Below, piece by piece: positions 26,496 through 34,906 of a DNA stretch of 64,000 nt. This DNA comes from Antrihabitans auranticaus (GTDB lineage: Bacteria > Actinomycetota > Actinomycetes > Mycobacteriales > Mycobacteriaceae), in the NCBI RefSeq assembly GCF_016481275.1, contig NZ_JAEMNW010000001.1, positions 1,417,531 through 1,481,530 of the forward strand, read 5' to 3'. The notes beneath the pieces were generated by a model, which saw nothing but the letters and a program-made list of their open reading frames with translations, ran no database searches and had not been told where the DNA came from. A program made the position numbers and the translations under genes. Position 1 is the first letter of the stretch. Each line of letters opens with the position of its first letter.

Positions 26496-26705
26496 ATGAC
26501 CAGTCCCGGACCCGGCACGTCCCTTCCGGCACCGGCAAACGAACTGTTAGCGCGACCTCACCGCGCGATCGTCGAATACCAAGCTTCCAGCGAGCCCGCC
26601 GATCGATTACACATGCGCACCCGCGACAACGGCCCTGCGCTGGACATCCTCTTCACCGCGGAGGATTCGATCCGCGCGCGTGCTCGGGTCGCACCGATTA
26701 CCTGA
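26496..26705 (+). CDS. Possible 69-aa protein upstream of lipoxygenase
   Basis: A short frame with GGGAGAAG 7 bp before its ATG and, directly upstream, the GTAAC cluster. The product (for example NELLARPHRAIVEYQASSEP) has no recognisable domain, signal or transmembrane segment. It could be a real leader gene of the lipoxygenase unit or simply a transcribed leader. A 195-bp gap separates it from the lipoxygenase start. Confidence 0.4.
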   Translation: MTSPGPGTSLPAPANELLARPHRAIVEYQASSEPADRLHMRTRDNGPALDILFTAEDSIRARARVAPIT

Positions 26706-26900
26706 TCGAACAATTCCTGACGCGCACAACCCACACATTTTGCGGGCGCACTCGTGCGTCCGCATTTGGCAAGACCGGGTCAACGACGACTCGTAGGAAC
26801 GTTGTTTCTCGGCGTCCTCAGCTTGTCCAAATATCGAGACTGCGCGATTTCCGTTCCTGCGCGAAATCGCATTTATTCACATTTGATCGGGAGGAAGAAA

Positions 26901-28988
26901 ATGCAAGAAAAGCTGAACCGACGCCGCCTTCTGCAATTGTCCGCGATGGCACCCGCCGTGGCCGGAGTTGCCTCATTCGCCGGGGGAATGCCGACCGCTC
27001 AGGCGGCGCCGTTCGAACCTCCGATGCCGATGCTCCCGAAGGATGACCCGATGCCGGTCATCCGGCAGGCGACGCTGGCGGCCGCACAAGCCCAGTACCA
27101 GTGGACCGAGGCGCACCCGTTCATCGTCGGCGTACCGTTTGCCGTGTTTCCGCCGATCGACGCACTTCCGACCATCGAGTGGCTGATCACCGGAGCAGAC
27201 GCGCTGATCGAGCTCGGTATGAACCTTGTCAGCACGATCATCCCGCAGATCAATGCGTGCGCGACCGGCACGCTGGCCGATTCGAAGAACCAGTTCAACC
27301 AATTGAACGTGCGGCTCGATTCGGGGCGCATGCGCTTTCGGAACCTCGGTGGTGGCAAGTACAACATGGTCGGCGAGCGGCCCGGCGATGCGTATGTGCA
27401 CCACGTCGATCCGCAGGATGCCGCCGAAGCGACGCTGATTCAGACCGAACTCATGGACGTCTTCCGTCAGATTCAGATCGTGATCGGGAACCTTCGCGAA
27501 AACCTTGCCGCCCTGCTGAACACCAACCAGGGCATCGGCAATTTCGGCACGCAGGAAGGGCTCGCGAAATACAACGCGATCTGGGGCACGATGCCGCTGC
27601 CCCCTGTCGCCGAGAATGTGCACGACGACGAATTGTTCGCCTACATGCGCATCGGCGGATTCAATACGAACGTCATCGAGCGGGTCAATGGTTCACTGCC
27701 CGCTAAATTCCCGCTGACGAATGCACAGTTCCAAGAGGGCTTGGGCAATACGTCCGACACCCTCGATGGCGCGATCGCCGACGGTCGCCTCTTCTGGATC
27801 GACTTCGAGGAGCTCGGCAAGATGGCGCCCGAGCGCGCGACCTACAAACTGCTGGCCGGCGAAACTCACAACAACGCGCCGATGGCCGTGTTCGTCGTTC
27901 CGCAAGGCAAGAAGAGCCTCCAGGCGATTGCAATTCAGTGCGGCCAGGATCCGGCCGTCGCTCCGATGTTCGTGCGCCCCGCCCCCGACGACCAATCGCG
28001 TCACTGGGGTTGGCAGATGGCAAAGACAGTCGTGCAGACCGCAGACTTCAACCATCACGAAATGCTCGCCCATCTCGGACGCGCACACCTCGTTTCGGAG
28101 GCGTTCGCGGTTTCGGTCCACCGGGCATTCGCGCCCGCACATCCGCTGAGCGTCTTGCTCGTGCCGCACTTCGAAGGCGACCTCTTCGTCAACGAACTCG
28201 CAGCCGACGTCATCCTCCCGGAGAACCTGTTCGCCGATGTCATCATCGGTGCACCGTTGAACGATGTCCGCGAAACGGTCGGCAAGGACCGGCTCGATTG
28301 GGACTTCTACGAGCGCATGCCCGCTGCCGATTTCGCGCGACGCGGCGTCGACAACCCATCGGTCCTCGACTTCCCCTACCGCGACGACGCACTGCTCATC
28401 TGGGACGTCCTGCACAACTGGGTCGACGAGTACATCCGTGCCTACTATCACAGCGATGCAGACGTCGTCGGCGACGTGGAACTCACCGCATTTGCCGACG
28501 AAGTGATCACTCGTGGCAAGGTCAAGGGCTTCCGTCGACTCACCACGATCGAAGAACTCGTCGAAGCCGTCACGATGATCACCTTCACCGCGAGCGCCTA
28601 CCACGCATCGGTGAACTACCCGCAGTCGCACCTGATGACCTACGCGCCGTTCGCCAGTGGCTTCACCGCGACCGCGGCACCCACCACGACGACAGGCCAC
28701 TCCGAAGCGGACTGGATCAAGATGCTCCCGTCGGTCTTCGTCTCACTTGCGAACTTCTACTTCCTCAATGTGCTGGCGACGATCTACTACCGCCCGCTCG
28801 GCGACTACCGGACAAATGTGTTCCCGTTCCCCGAGGCCATCTATGACCCGAAGGTGACGGGCGCGCTCGCACGTTTCAGGTCTGCGCTGCAGGGTGCCGA
28901 GAACGAGATCAACGTGCGCAACATGACCAGGTCGCAGCCCTACGAGTACCTGCTGCCCAGCAATATCCCGACCAGTACGAACATCTGA
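26901..28988 (+). CDS. Tat-exported lipoxygenase
   Basis: A 695-aa lipoxygenase, which inserts O2 into polyunsaturated fatty acids to give lipid hydroperoxides. A twin-arginine signal (NRRRLLQLS, cleavage near AQA at 33-35) implies export of the folded iron enzyme. All five non-haem iron ligands expected for the family are present: His386 and His391 (HEMLAH), His568 and Asn572 (HASVN) and the C-terminal Ile695. Family segments YRDDALLIWDVLHNWVDEY and LLPSNIPTS flank them. By alignment the stereocontrol (Coffa) position is Ala434, which usually goes with S-products. Length equals Pseudomonas LoxA. GGGAGGAAG precedes the ATG; the longer upstream frame lacks a signal peptide. Confidence 0.93.
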   Translation: MQEKLNRRRLLQLSAMAPAVAGVASFAGGMPTAQAAPFEPPMPMLPKDDPMPVIRQATLAAAQAQYQWTEAHPFIVGVPFAVFPPIDALPTIEWLITGADALIELGMNLVSTIIPQINACATGTLADSKNQFNQLNVRLDSGRMRFRNLGGGKYNMVGERPGDAYVHHVDPQDAAEATLIQTELMDVFRQIQIVIGNLRENLAALLNTNQGIGNFGTQEGLAKYNAIWGTMPLPPVAENVHDDELFAYMRIGGFNTNVIERVNGSLPAKFPLTNAQFQEGLGNTSDTLDGAIADGRLFWIDFEELGKMAPERATYKLLAGETHNNAPMAVFVVPQGKKSLQAIAIQCGQDPAVAPMFVRPAPDDQSRHWGWQMAKTVVQTADFNHHEMLAHLGRAHLVSEAFAVSVHRAFAPAHPLSVLLVPHFEGDLFVNELAADVILPENLFADVIIGAPLNDVRETVGKDRLDWDFYERMPAADFARRGVDNPSVLDFPYRDDALLIWDVLHNWVDEYIRAYYHSDADVVGDVELTAFADEVITRGKVKGFRRLTTIEELVEAVTMITFTASAYHASVNYPQSHLMTYAPFASGFTATAAPTTTTGHSEADWIKMLPSVFVSLANFYFLNVLATIYYRPLGDYRTNVFPFPEAIYDPKVTGALARFRSALQGAENEINVRNMTRSQPYEYLLPSNIPTSTNI

Positions 28989-29011
28989 CGGAAGTTCGTC
29001 CGACAGATAGA

Positions 29012-29052
29012 CAGCGCGGGGCGAGCAACTGCTCGCCTCGCGCTGTTGTGTT
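29012..29052 (+). terminator. Intrinsic terminator of the lipoxygenase gene
   Basis: CAGCGCG-g-GGCGAGC pairs with GCTCGCC-t-CGCGCTG across a 4-base loop, giving a very stable hairpin, and TTGTGTT follows. It begins 24 bp after the stop codon. Confidence 0.8.
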
Positions 29053-29110
29053 CGGGTGCCGGATTCGACGAAAGGGGCACAACAACTCCTCATCGGCGGC
29101 GGGGACCGTG

Positions 29111-29162
29111 TCTTGTCAAGGTTTTCTTGACAAGACTGCCTCTGTCAAGGAAACCTTGACAG
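29111..29162. promoter_or_regulatory. Twin palindromic operators before the C45 hydrolase
   Basis: Palindrome 1 (29111-29135) has perfect 10-bp arms, TCTTGTCAAG and CTTGACAAGA. Palindrome 2 (29142-29162) has perfect 9-bp arms, CTGTCAAGG and CCTTGACAG. Both share the core TGTCAAG...CTTGACA. The second ends one base before the ATG at 29164, so a bound protein would cover the ribosome-binding site and probably the transcription start. Confidence 0.75.
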
Positions 29163-29163
29163 C

Positions 29164-30201
29164 ATGGATCGAACATTTGCTTGCCCCCAGCCCCCGTTGC
29201 CACTGACCGTCTACGGCATCAACGAGGCGACGCCCGGACCTGAGTGGAAGGCGCTTTTCGACACGACCTGGCCGGCCTATCGTGATTGGTATCTGACTGA
29301 AACTTCCGGCAGCAGGCCAGATCTCGCGACCTCGCAGTCGATGCTGGCCCACTACATGCCCGAACTGTTGCCGACCTATACCCGACTTGTGAGTCTTGCC
29401 GGCAACGACGAAACGGCGGCCCGCATGCTCACGCTGTGGAATGCTCCGGCCTTCCTTCCGGCTTGTTCGCAGGCCGTGTTCGCCGGACCGGAACCGGTGC
29501 TCTGTCGCAACTACGACTACAGCCCCGATCTGTGGGAGCGGACGATCTATTCGAGCGCGTTCACCGGACGCCGAGTGATCGGCACCGGGGATTGCCTGTG
29601 GGGATTGCTCGACGGGATGAACGACGCGGGCCTGGTGGTCTCACTGACCTACGGTGGCCGACCGGGGTCCGGCCCGGGGTTTGCGATCCCGTTGGTGATT
29701 CGGTACTTGCTCGAAGTCGCTGAGACGACCTGCGAGGCACGAGAGCTGTTGCAGGACTTGCCTATAGCGATGTCCTACAACCTGACAATGGTCGACGCCG
29801 GCGGCGACGCGTGCACCGCATTCGTGGCACCTGGGCAAGAGCCCGAGTTCGCCGCCGCTGCGATCGCCACGAACCACCACGGGTCGATCCCCGAATACCC
29901 TGAACGCGCGGCGCGATTCTCGAGCGTGCAGCGGCTGGACCGATTGGCCGAACTCATCGCCGAGCGACGGGAACCCGACGATATCGCCGCGGCCTTCCTC
30001 GCGAGACCGCTGTACAACGTCGAGTACGACAGGGGCTTCGGCACCCTCTACACCGCGGTGTACCGACCCGCGGATCTGACGGTCGAATACCGGTGGCCCA
30101 GCGCAACATGGCGCCGCGGGTTCGACGATCCAAGCGCCACCAAGAACATCGTTCTCGGCGGCCCGGATCTCGCCGGGGAGTTGACGGCCCCCATATTGTG
30201 A
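29164..30201 (+). CDS. C45-family NTN hydrolase / acyltransferase-like protein
   Basis: A 345-aa member of the acyl-CoA:6-aminopenicillanate acyltransferase (peptidase C45) group. The expected nucleophile is Cys101 in LPACSQAVF, which would become N-terminal after self-cleavage; RNYDYSPDLWERT and the GLVVSLTYGGRPGSGPG segment follow, and ATNHHGSIP lies later. Family members hydrolyse or transfer acyl groups on amides. There is no ribosome-binding site because operator sequence abuts the ATG, suggesting a very short or leaderless mRNA. The small HTH gene starts 4 bp after the stop. Confidence 0.82.
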   Translation: MDRTFACPQPPLPLTVYGINEATPGPEWKALFDTTWPAYRDWYLTETSGSRPDLATSQSMLAHYMPELLPTYTRLVSLAGNDETAARMLTLWNAPAFLPACSQAVFAGPEPVLCRNYDYSPDLWERTIYSSAFTGRRVIGTGDCLWGLLDGMNDAGLVVSLTYGGRPGSGPGFAIPLVIRYLLEVAETTCEARELLQDLPIAMSYNLTMVDAGGDACTAFVAPGQEPEFAAAAIATNHHGSIPEYPERAARFSSVQRLDRLAELIAERREPDDIAAAFLARPLYNVEYDRGFGTLYTAVYRPADLTVEYRWPSATWRRGFDDPSATKNIVLGGPDLAGELTAPIL

Positions 30202-30205
30202 TCGG

Positions 30206-30472
30206 GTGACAGATGACGACTCCGATGTCCCCCATGCGCTGGTCGAACCCGCCGGACTCGGTGAGCTCGAACAGGCCGCCGCCGCCGCGGTGTCGGCACT
30301 GGCAGAGAGCGCGGACCCGGAGGCTTTCCAAGCGCTCTTGCGATTGAGTGCACTGGTCGGCGAGAGCCTCGGGGTCAGCGCTCGCACCCTTGCGGCCGCC
30401 GGTTCCTGGGCGAAAGTCGCCGAGTTCGCGGGAACCACCCGCCAGGCCGCCTGGTCACGCTGGAACGGCTGA
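30206..30472 (+). CDS. Small HTH-containing protein
   Basis: An 88-aa acidic protein with GTG start. The N-terminal two-thirds is helical (LGELEQAAAAAVSALAESA), and the C-terminus, AKVAEFAGTTRQAAWSRW, has the 'xxTRQAAxxRW' look of a helix-turn-helix recognition unit found in small actinobacterial DNA-binding proteins. Immediately downstream of the C45 gene, it is a good candidate for the protein that binds the twin palindromes at 29111-29162. Confidence 0.65.
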   Translation: MTDDDSDVPHALVEPAGLGELEQAAAAAVSALAESADPEAFQALLRLSALVGESLGVSARTLAAAGSWAKVAEFAGTTRQAAWSRWNG

Positions 30473-30550
30473 CGCGCGCAGTCTTGTTTCCTCTCACGTC
30501 ATTGCGCGGGCGGGACACAAAACCTCAGGCAGCGCAGAGTAATTCGATGA

Positions 30551-32164
30551 CTATCGCTGGTAACCCCGACGCATATCTTCCACGATCCGAGGGTGTTCGA
30601 GCGTCGAGGCCTCCAGATGCCGTGGCGCCCGGTCTCGCGGAAACGCCGTGGCGCCGTCGAGCACCGCCTGATCGAGAAAACGCAATTCCGGTGCAGCAAC
30701 CGGGATCTGCAGGGCGGGCGGCGTGGTTCCCTGCTGCGCCAACGTGTAACCCCAGTCGCCGAAGCTCGGCACGAAGACGTGATACGGCGTGACGGCGAGC
30801 CCTGCTGCCTCGACTGTAGAGACGGTTCGCCAGTATGCGTCGGGGGTCGAGTACGGACTGCCGGATTGCACGACGAGCAAACCGTCCGGGTTCAGCGCAC
30901 CTTTGGCGAGGCCGAAGAATTCCAGGGAGTACAGCCTGCCCAGTGCCGGTGTGTCGGGATCGGGTAGATCGACGACGACTGCGTCGAACCCGTCGAGCCC
31001 CTCGGCGGCATGGTTTCGCAGCCATGTCATCGCGTCCTCGATGACGACAAGCACCCGGGGGTCAGCCAACGAGCGGTCGTTCAGGTCGACGAGCTCGGTG
31101 TTCGCCATCTCGATCATCGCGGGGTCGAGTTCGACCTGAGTGATCTGCCGAACCGACGGAATCTTCAACACCTCTCGCGCGGCGAGGCCGTCTCCTCCGC
31201 CGAGGATCAGCACGCTCTCGGGAGTGCGTGACAGCGCCGGGTAGACAAGAGACTCGGTATAGCGGTGCTCGTCGGCGCTCGAGAACTGCAGGTCGCCGTC
31301 GAGAAACAGACGTTTGTCGTTGTTTCGTTCGGTGATCACGATCTCCTGATACACCGAGAGTCGTACGGCAACAATGGGATCGGAATAGAGTCGTTGCCGG
31401 CTGGTCGTCTCGATTTCGGCGGACGCGGCGAGGAGGTATCCGAGTGTTGCGGCGGCAGCGAGTAGCGATCCAGCGGCGACGATCCGCGCACGAACGCTCA
31501 GCTGCGACCGCAGAAGAATCAGCGCCACAACTGCGGCTGCAAGCAGATTGATCATCCCGGTGATCGCTGCCCCGCGGATCATCCCCGCCCACGGCAACAG
31601 GACGAACGGCCAGGCGAGTCCCCCGGCGAGCGCACCGAGGTAGTCCGCTGCGTTGAGGTTGGCCAGCACGGAACCCGTGCCTGCGGCGGAGGTGACGCGA
31701 CCGGATTGCAGCAGCGTCATGAGAAGCGGTACTTCCGCACCGACGAGCAAACCGAGGACGAATGTCGCGGCCACAAGGACGGCGGTGCTCACGCCGATGA
31801 AGCTGAACGACACATACAACGCTGCGGCGCTGAGCCCGCCCAGAATGCCGAGCGCGACCTCGACAGCCACGAAAGCTGCTGCCGCCCGGGTCAATAGGGG
31901 CTTCGCAGCGAGGGCGCCCAGCCCGAGAGCGGCTACGTACCCTGCTATGACGACCGAAATCTGTGTGATGCCACCGCCCACCAAGCTGGTGGCGAGCGTG
32001 AGCAGAGCCAATTCGTAGATCAGACCACAGGCAGCGCACGCGGCGACGGCGGCCAGCAACGCGACCCGCGCGGACTTGCCGAGCGGCCGCGCCGTCGAGC
32101 GTGGCAACCGCTCCGCGGCCTCGTTTGCCGACGGATCGGTCGCCCGAGTACCCAGCGACGTCAC
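30551..32164 (-). CDS. Membrane-anchored polyamine aminopropyltransferase-like protein
   Basis: A 537-aa protein. About seven hydrophobic segments (residues ~25-240, for example LIYELALLTLATSLVGGGITQ) precede a spermidine-synthase fold: YTESLVYPALS, ILGGGDGLAAREVLK (decarboxy-SAM site), VELDPAMIEMAN and VVVDLPDPDTPALGRLYS. Real spermidine synthesis by such membrane fusions is unproven. I chose the GTG at 32164, which overlaps the DUF350 stop as GTGA; the frame remains open much further upstream, but in the wrong frame for the genes there. It is the fourth gene of the DUF2617-DUF4247-DUF350 unit. Confidence 0.88.
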   Translation of the reverse strand: MTSLGTRATDPSANEAAERLPRSTARPLGKSARVALLAAVAACAACGLIYELALLTLATSLVGGGITQISVVIAGYVAALGLGALAAKPLLTRAAAAFVAVEVALGILGGLSAAALYVSFSFIGVSTAVLVAATFVLGLLVGAEVPLLMTLLQSGRVTSAAGTGSVLANLNAADYLGALAGGLAWPFVLLPWAGMIRGAAITGMINLLAAAVVALILLRSQLSVRARIVAAGSLLAAAATLGYLLAASAEIETTSRQRLYSDPIVAVRLSVYQEIVITERNNDKRLFLDGDLQFSSADEHRYTESLVYPALSRTPESVLILGGGDGLAAREVLKIPSVRQITQVELDPAMIEMANTELVDLNDRSLADPRVLVVIEDAMTWLRNHAAEGLDGFDAVVVDLPDPDTPALGRLYSLEFFGLAKGALNPDGLLVVQSGSPYSTPDAYWRTVSTVEAAGLAVTPYHVFVPSFGDWGYTLAQQGTTPPALQIPVAAPELRFLDQAVLDGATAFPRDRAPRHLEASTLEHPRIVEDMRRGYQR

Positions 32165-32649
32165 GTCAGTGCGGCTGCGTTCACGAGACCGACCGCCACC
32201 ATCGTCGACGCCACGGCCCACGCGGCGCCACTCATTTCGGGTTCGTCTACCAAAGTCCGAAGATGGCCGGGCACAACAAGATCCACCACGCGGAGCGCAA
32301 CCGCCTGGAGGACGATTCCGAGCACGCCGTATGCCGCCGACTCCACGAGTCCCTGCGCGTAGCCGGCGTCGCTGGCGACGATCGCTGTGGTGACGACGAT
32401 CGCCAGCGCGATGTGGTTCGCGCCGAGCAGGATCGCGGCGTTCGGATTGCGTTGGACGTATACCTGCTGACGCAGGTTGCCGGGAGTCAGAAGGTCGAGC
32501 GTCACGAATCCGCCCCACAAGACGAGCGTGCCGACGAAGAAGTACGCAATCGTGGCAGCGAGCCCGGACCCGAGCCCGCTGAAACTGACGCTGCCGAATT
32601 CGACAGCGAGATGGCTGGTGCTCACGAGGATCTCCTGTTGATTGGTCAT
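32161..32649 (-). CDS. DUF350 membrane protein
   Basis: A 162-aa protein with four hydrophobic helices, in two similar halves (FFVGTLVLWGGFVTLDLLTPG; GVLGIVLQAVALRVVDLVVPG), as in YjfL/DUF350. The family is linked in genome context with PspA-type membrane-stress genes and with aminopropyltransferase-like proteins. Its start overlaps the DUF4247 stop (ATGA) and its stop overlaps the next start (GTGA). Confidence 0.88.
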   Translation of the reverse strand: MTNQQEILVSTSHLAVEFGSVSFSGLGSGLAATIAYFFVGTLVLWGGFVTLDLLTPGNLRQQVYVQRNPNAAILLGANHIALAIVVTTAIVASDAGYAQGLVESAAYGVLGIVLQAVALRVVDLVVPGHLRTLVDEPEMSGAAWAVASTMVAVGLVNAAALT

Positions 32650-33035
32650 TTGCCACCTTCGTTGTCCTGGGCCGCGGATGCCGGGGTGAAGCCGGGACCG
32701 AGGTACGAGTACGCGCCGTTGTTGAGCTTGGCGTCCACGTCCTCGACGACGATGTTGCTGCCGCTCGGTGTAGCCGGACTGACGATGATGACTTCGTCGT
32801 CGTAGCGGAGATACTGATTCGCGCCGTCGGTAGCCCGCGCCGCGGGATTGACTTCGGCGGCGATCTTCGACACCGTGCGGTCCACGGGATCGTCCGAGTG
32901 ATAGTTGACGGTGTCCGCGGAAGAGCCGGTCTTGTCGTACAAGTCGCCCACGAAGTCACGCGGTTCGTCTTCACTACATCCGCCGAGCAGCAGCGCGGCA
33001 CACACGGCACCAATCATCGCGACGCGTCTTCTCAC
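32646..33035 (-). CDS. DUF4247 lipoprotein
   Basis: A 129-aa predicted lipoprotein: the lipobox LLGGC places the modified Cys at position 20. The mature part, with DPVDRTVSKIAAEVNPAAR and QYLRYDDEVIIVSPA, fits DUF4247. The GTG at 33035 overlaps the previous stop as GTGA; the longer ATG frame would remove the signal from the N-terminus. Function unknown; conserved neighbour of DUF350. Confidence 0.85.
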   Translation of the reverse strand: MRRRVAMIGAVCAALLLGGCSEDEPRDFVGDLYDKTGSSADTVNYHSDDPVDRTVSKIAAEVNPAARATDGANQYLRYDDEVIIVSPATPSGSNIVVEDVDAKLNNGAYSYLGPGFTPASAAQDNEGGK

Positions 33036-33538
33036 GCCCGCCACCTGCTTTCGGCTGTCACGATCGTTCCGCCGCCTGCGACCGAGGGATAGAGATGCCA
33101 GCTTTTCCAGCTGCAAAGACCGTCTCCGACCTGCGCCGTGAGCACAGTCACCGCAGTACCCTGCCCGGGGAAAGTCCCGCAGAGCCAGTTGGGTTCCCGT
33201 GCGCTCCGCTGGCGAAGCCGCTCGGCCAGCGCGGCGAACTCGAGTTCGTCGGCCACAGCGGTCGACGACCGAAACCGGTATCCGCCCCGGCTCGCGTCCG
33301 CCGGTAAGTACTCACCGCCCATGCCCAGGGCGTCACAGGAGACCTGCTCGGTAAATGCGGAACCGCTGCTCGAAACCGTCACCACGTGAGATGCACCCAG
33401 AACTCCGAGGACCACACCGACGTGGGCTCCGCCCAGGACGAGCTCGGCAAGCGGGACGGGAGCCGGCGCACCGACCACGAGACCGAGATTCGCCGCGCAC
33501 ACATCGCGCGGTTCGACCTGCAGAACGTGGACGCTCAC
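33032..33538 (-). CDS. DUF2617 family protein
   Basis: A 168-aa protein typical of DUF2617: LGLVVGAPAPVPLAELVL near the start, YRFRSSTAVADELEFAALAERL in the middle and WKSWHLYPSVAGGGTIVTAESRW at the end. No signal or membrane segment. It heads the four-gene unit in which every junction is a 4-bp xTGA overlap, so product stoichiometry is probably fixed by translational coupling. Confidence 0.85.
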   Translation of the reverse strand: MSVHVLQVEPRDVCAANLGLVVGAPAPVPLAELVLGGAHVGVVLGVLGASHVVTVSSSGSAFTEQVSCDALGMGGEYLPADASRGGYRFRSSTAVADELEFAALAERLRQRSAREPNWLCGTFPGQGTAVTVLTAQVGDGLCSWKSWHLYPSVAGGGTIVTAESRWRA

Positions 33539-33656
33539 GCGAACCGCGGCGAGCCCGCCGCCCTCGTTGCAGTATTCGCGGAGTCCCGCACGGTGCCCCT
33601 ATCGGTCGTAGCGGCTTCGGTGCGACATTAGCGCAGGTCATACCGGTCAGGACGGA

Positions 33657-33788
33657 TATTTGCGACATTTCGGCAGCGATGCCTTGCCGGAACCTGAGGT
33701 TCGCGTCGAGTTCGGTGGGAGTCAGCACCGCAAAGCCGTACAGTTCGGGAATCCGACCGGGCTCGAGGTCGGCGCAGAGGCAGGCGAG
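33657..33788 (-). pseudogene. Fragment of a DUF2236 (MpaB-like oxygenase) gene
   Basis: Forty-four codons read on the minus strand contain LEPGRIPELYGFAVLTPTE and LDANLRFRQG. Against the intact DUF2236 protein encoded at 39523-40431 (LEPARIPAMLGCEVLTATE, MDANLRFWQG) I count 21 identities in 37 aligned positions. Nothing else of the gene remains: the MBL gene occupies one side and the DUF2617 promoter the other. It is therefore a decayed internal fragment whose sequence now forms the upstream region of the MBL gene. Confidence 0.75.
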
Positions 33789-33812
33789 CCGGTTTGTCGA
33801 GAAAGAAAGCGA

Positions 33813-34712
33813 ATGACGAACAGTTGGACGATCGGCGACTTCACGATCACGCAGGTTGTCGAAATGGCAATCGAGGTCGGCGAACTCGACGGGCTTATCA
33901 AGGAAGCCACTCCCGAGGCGGTGAAAGACATCGGCTGGCTGTATCCGGATTACGCCACCGAGAGCGGTCAAACACTGTGGAGTGTGCATTCGTACGTCGT
34001 AGACACGGGCGCAGCCGTCGTCCTTGTCGACACCGGATGCGGAAATCACAAACACATACCCCTCGTTCCTGCGTGGAGCGACATGAACACCTCGTACCTG
34101 GAGCGACTGGCAGAAGCCGGATACGCTCCGGAGCAGATCGACTACGTCGTCGCGACGCACCTTCATTTCGACCATGTTGGCTGGAATACGGTGCTGCGCA
34201 ACCGACATTGGGAACCGACATTTCCGAACGCTCGATATTGCGTCGTCAAGGACGAATTCGAATACTTCCTGGGACTAGCAGAAGGTAAGCCGCTCTCCGA
34301 GCATGCCGACGCCGACCTTCGCCTTCAGACGCGCTTCTTGTTCGAAGAGTCGATCGATCCGTGCGTCGATGCGGGACTTCTCGATCTGGTACCGATGAAT
34401 CATCTTGTCTGCGAAGGAGTTCGGTATACGTCGACACCTGGGCACACACAGTTCCATCACAGCCTGACGATCGAATCGCAGGGCGAAGTGGGCTTTATCA
34501 CCGGCGACTTCATTCATCACCCCATCCAGATCGCTCGTCCGAGCTGGAGCTCGCAGAGCGACTGGGACCGAGGTATCTCCGCCGAGCGCCGCCGGGAGTT
34601 TCTCGAATACGTCGCCGACGGCGACGTTCTACTTTTCGGAACACATTTCGCGGGGCACAGCGTAGGCCGAATCGTCAGCGACGACAACACGTTCAAGTTC
34701 GTTGCGGTCTGA
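33813..34712 (+). CDS. Metallo-beta-lactamase-fold hydrolase (AHL-lactonase-like group)
   Basis: A 299-aa MBL protein. The zinc motif is THLHFDHVGWN near residue 117, with GHTQFHHS supplying the next His and ITGDFIHHP the bridging Asp; GTHFAGHSVG gives the last His. The layout matches the lactonase/arylsulfatase-like MBL subgroup, substrate unknown. The ATG at 33813 was chosen because the upstream part of the open frame is antisense to the DUF2236 fragment. It precedes the P450 gene on the same strand by 194 bp. Confidence 0.85.
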   Translation: MTNSWTIGDFTITQVVEMAIEVGELDGLIKEATPEAVKDIGWLYPDYATESGQTLWSVHSYVVDTGAAVVLVDTGCGNHKHIPLVPAWSDMNTSYLERLAEAGYAPEQIDYVVATHLHFDHVGWNTVLRNRHWEPTFPNARYCVVKDEFEYFLGLAEGKPLSEHADADLRLQTRFLFEESIDPCVDAGLLDLVPMNHLVCEGVRYTSTPGHTQFHHSLTIESQGEVGFITGDFIHHPIQIARPSWSSQSDWDRGISAERRREFLEYVADGDVLLFGTHFAGHSVGRIVSDDNTFKFVAV

Positions 34713-34906
34713 AGCAAAACCCCCGATTTCCGGGGCTGAAAGTTCAGCAGCGCGAATCCGACGGAGTGCAGCAGTATGCTCGAGTTCGGCACGGTAACAG
34801 CCTGGCCTTGGGTATTGATTCGCAGCCGTATCAAAGACCCATTGCGTCGATCGCAACTCGCGAAGATCCGTACGAGTCACGATCGTATCGAGTGATTCGA
34901 GGACAG

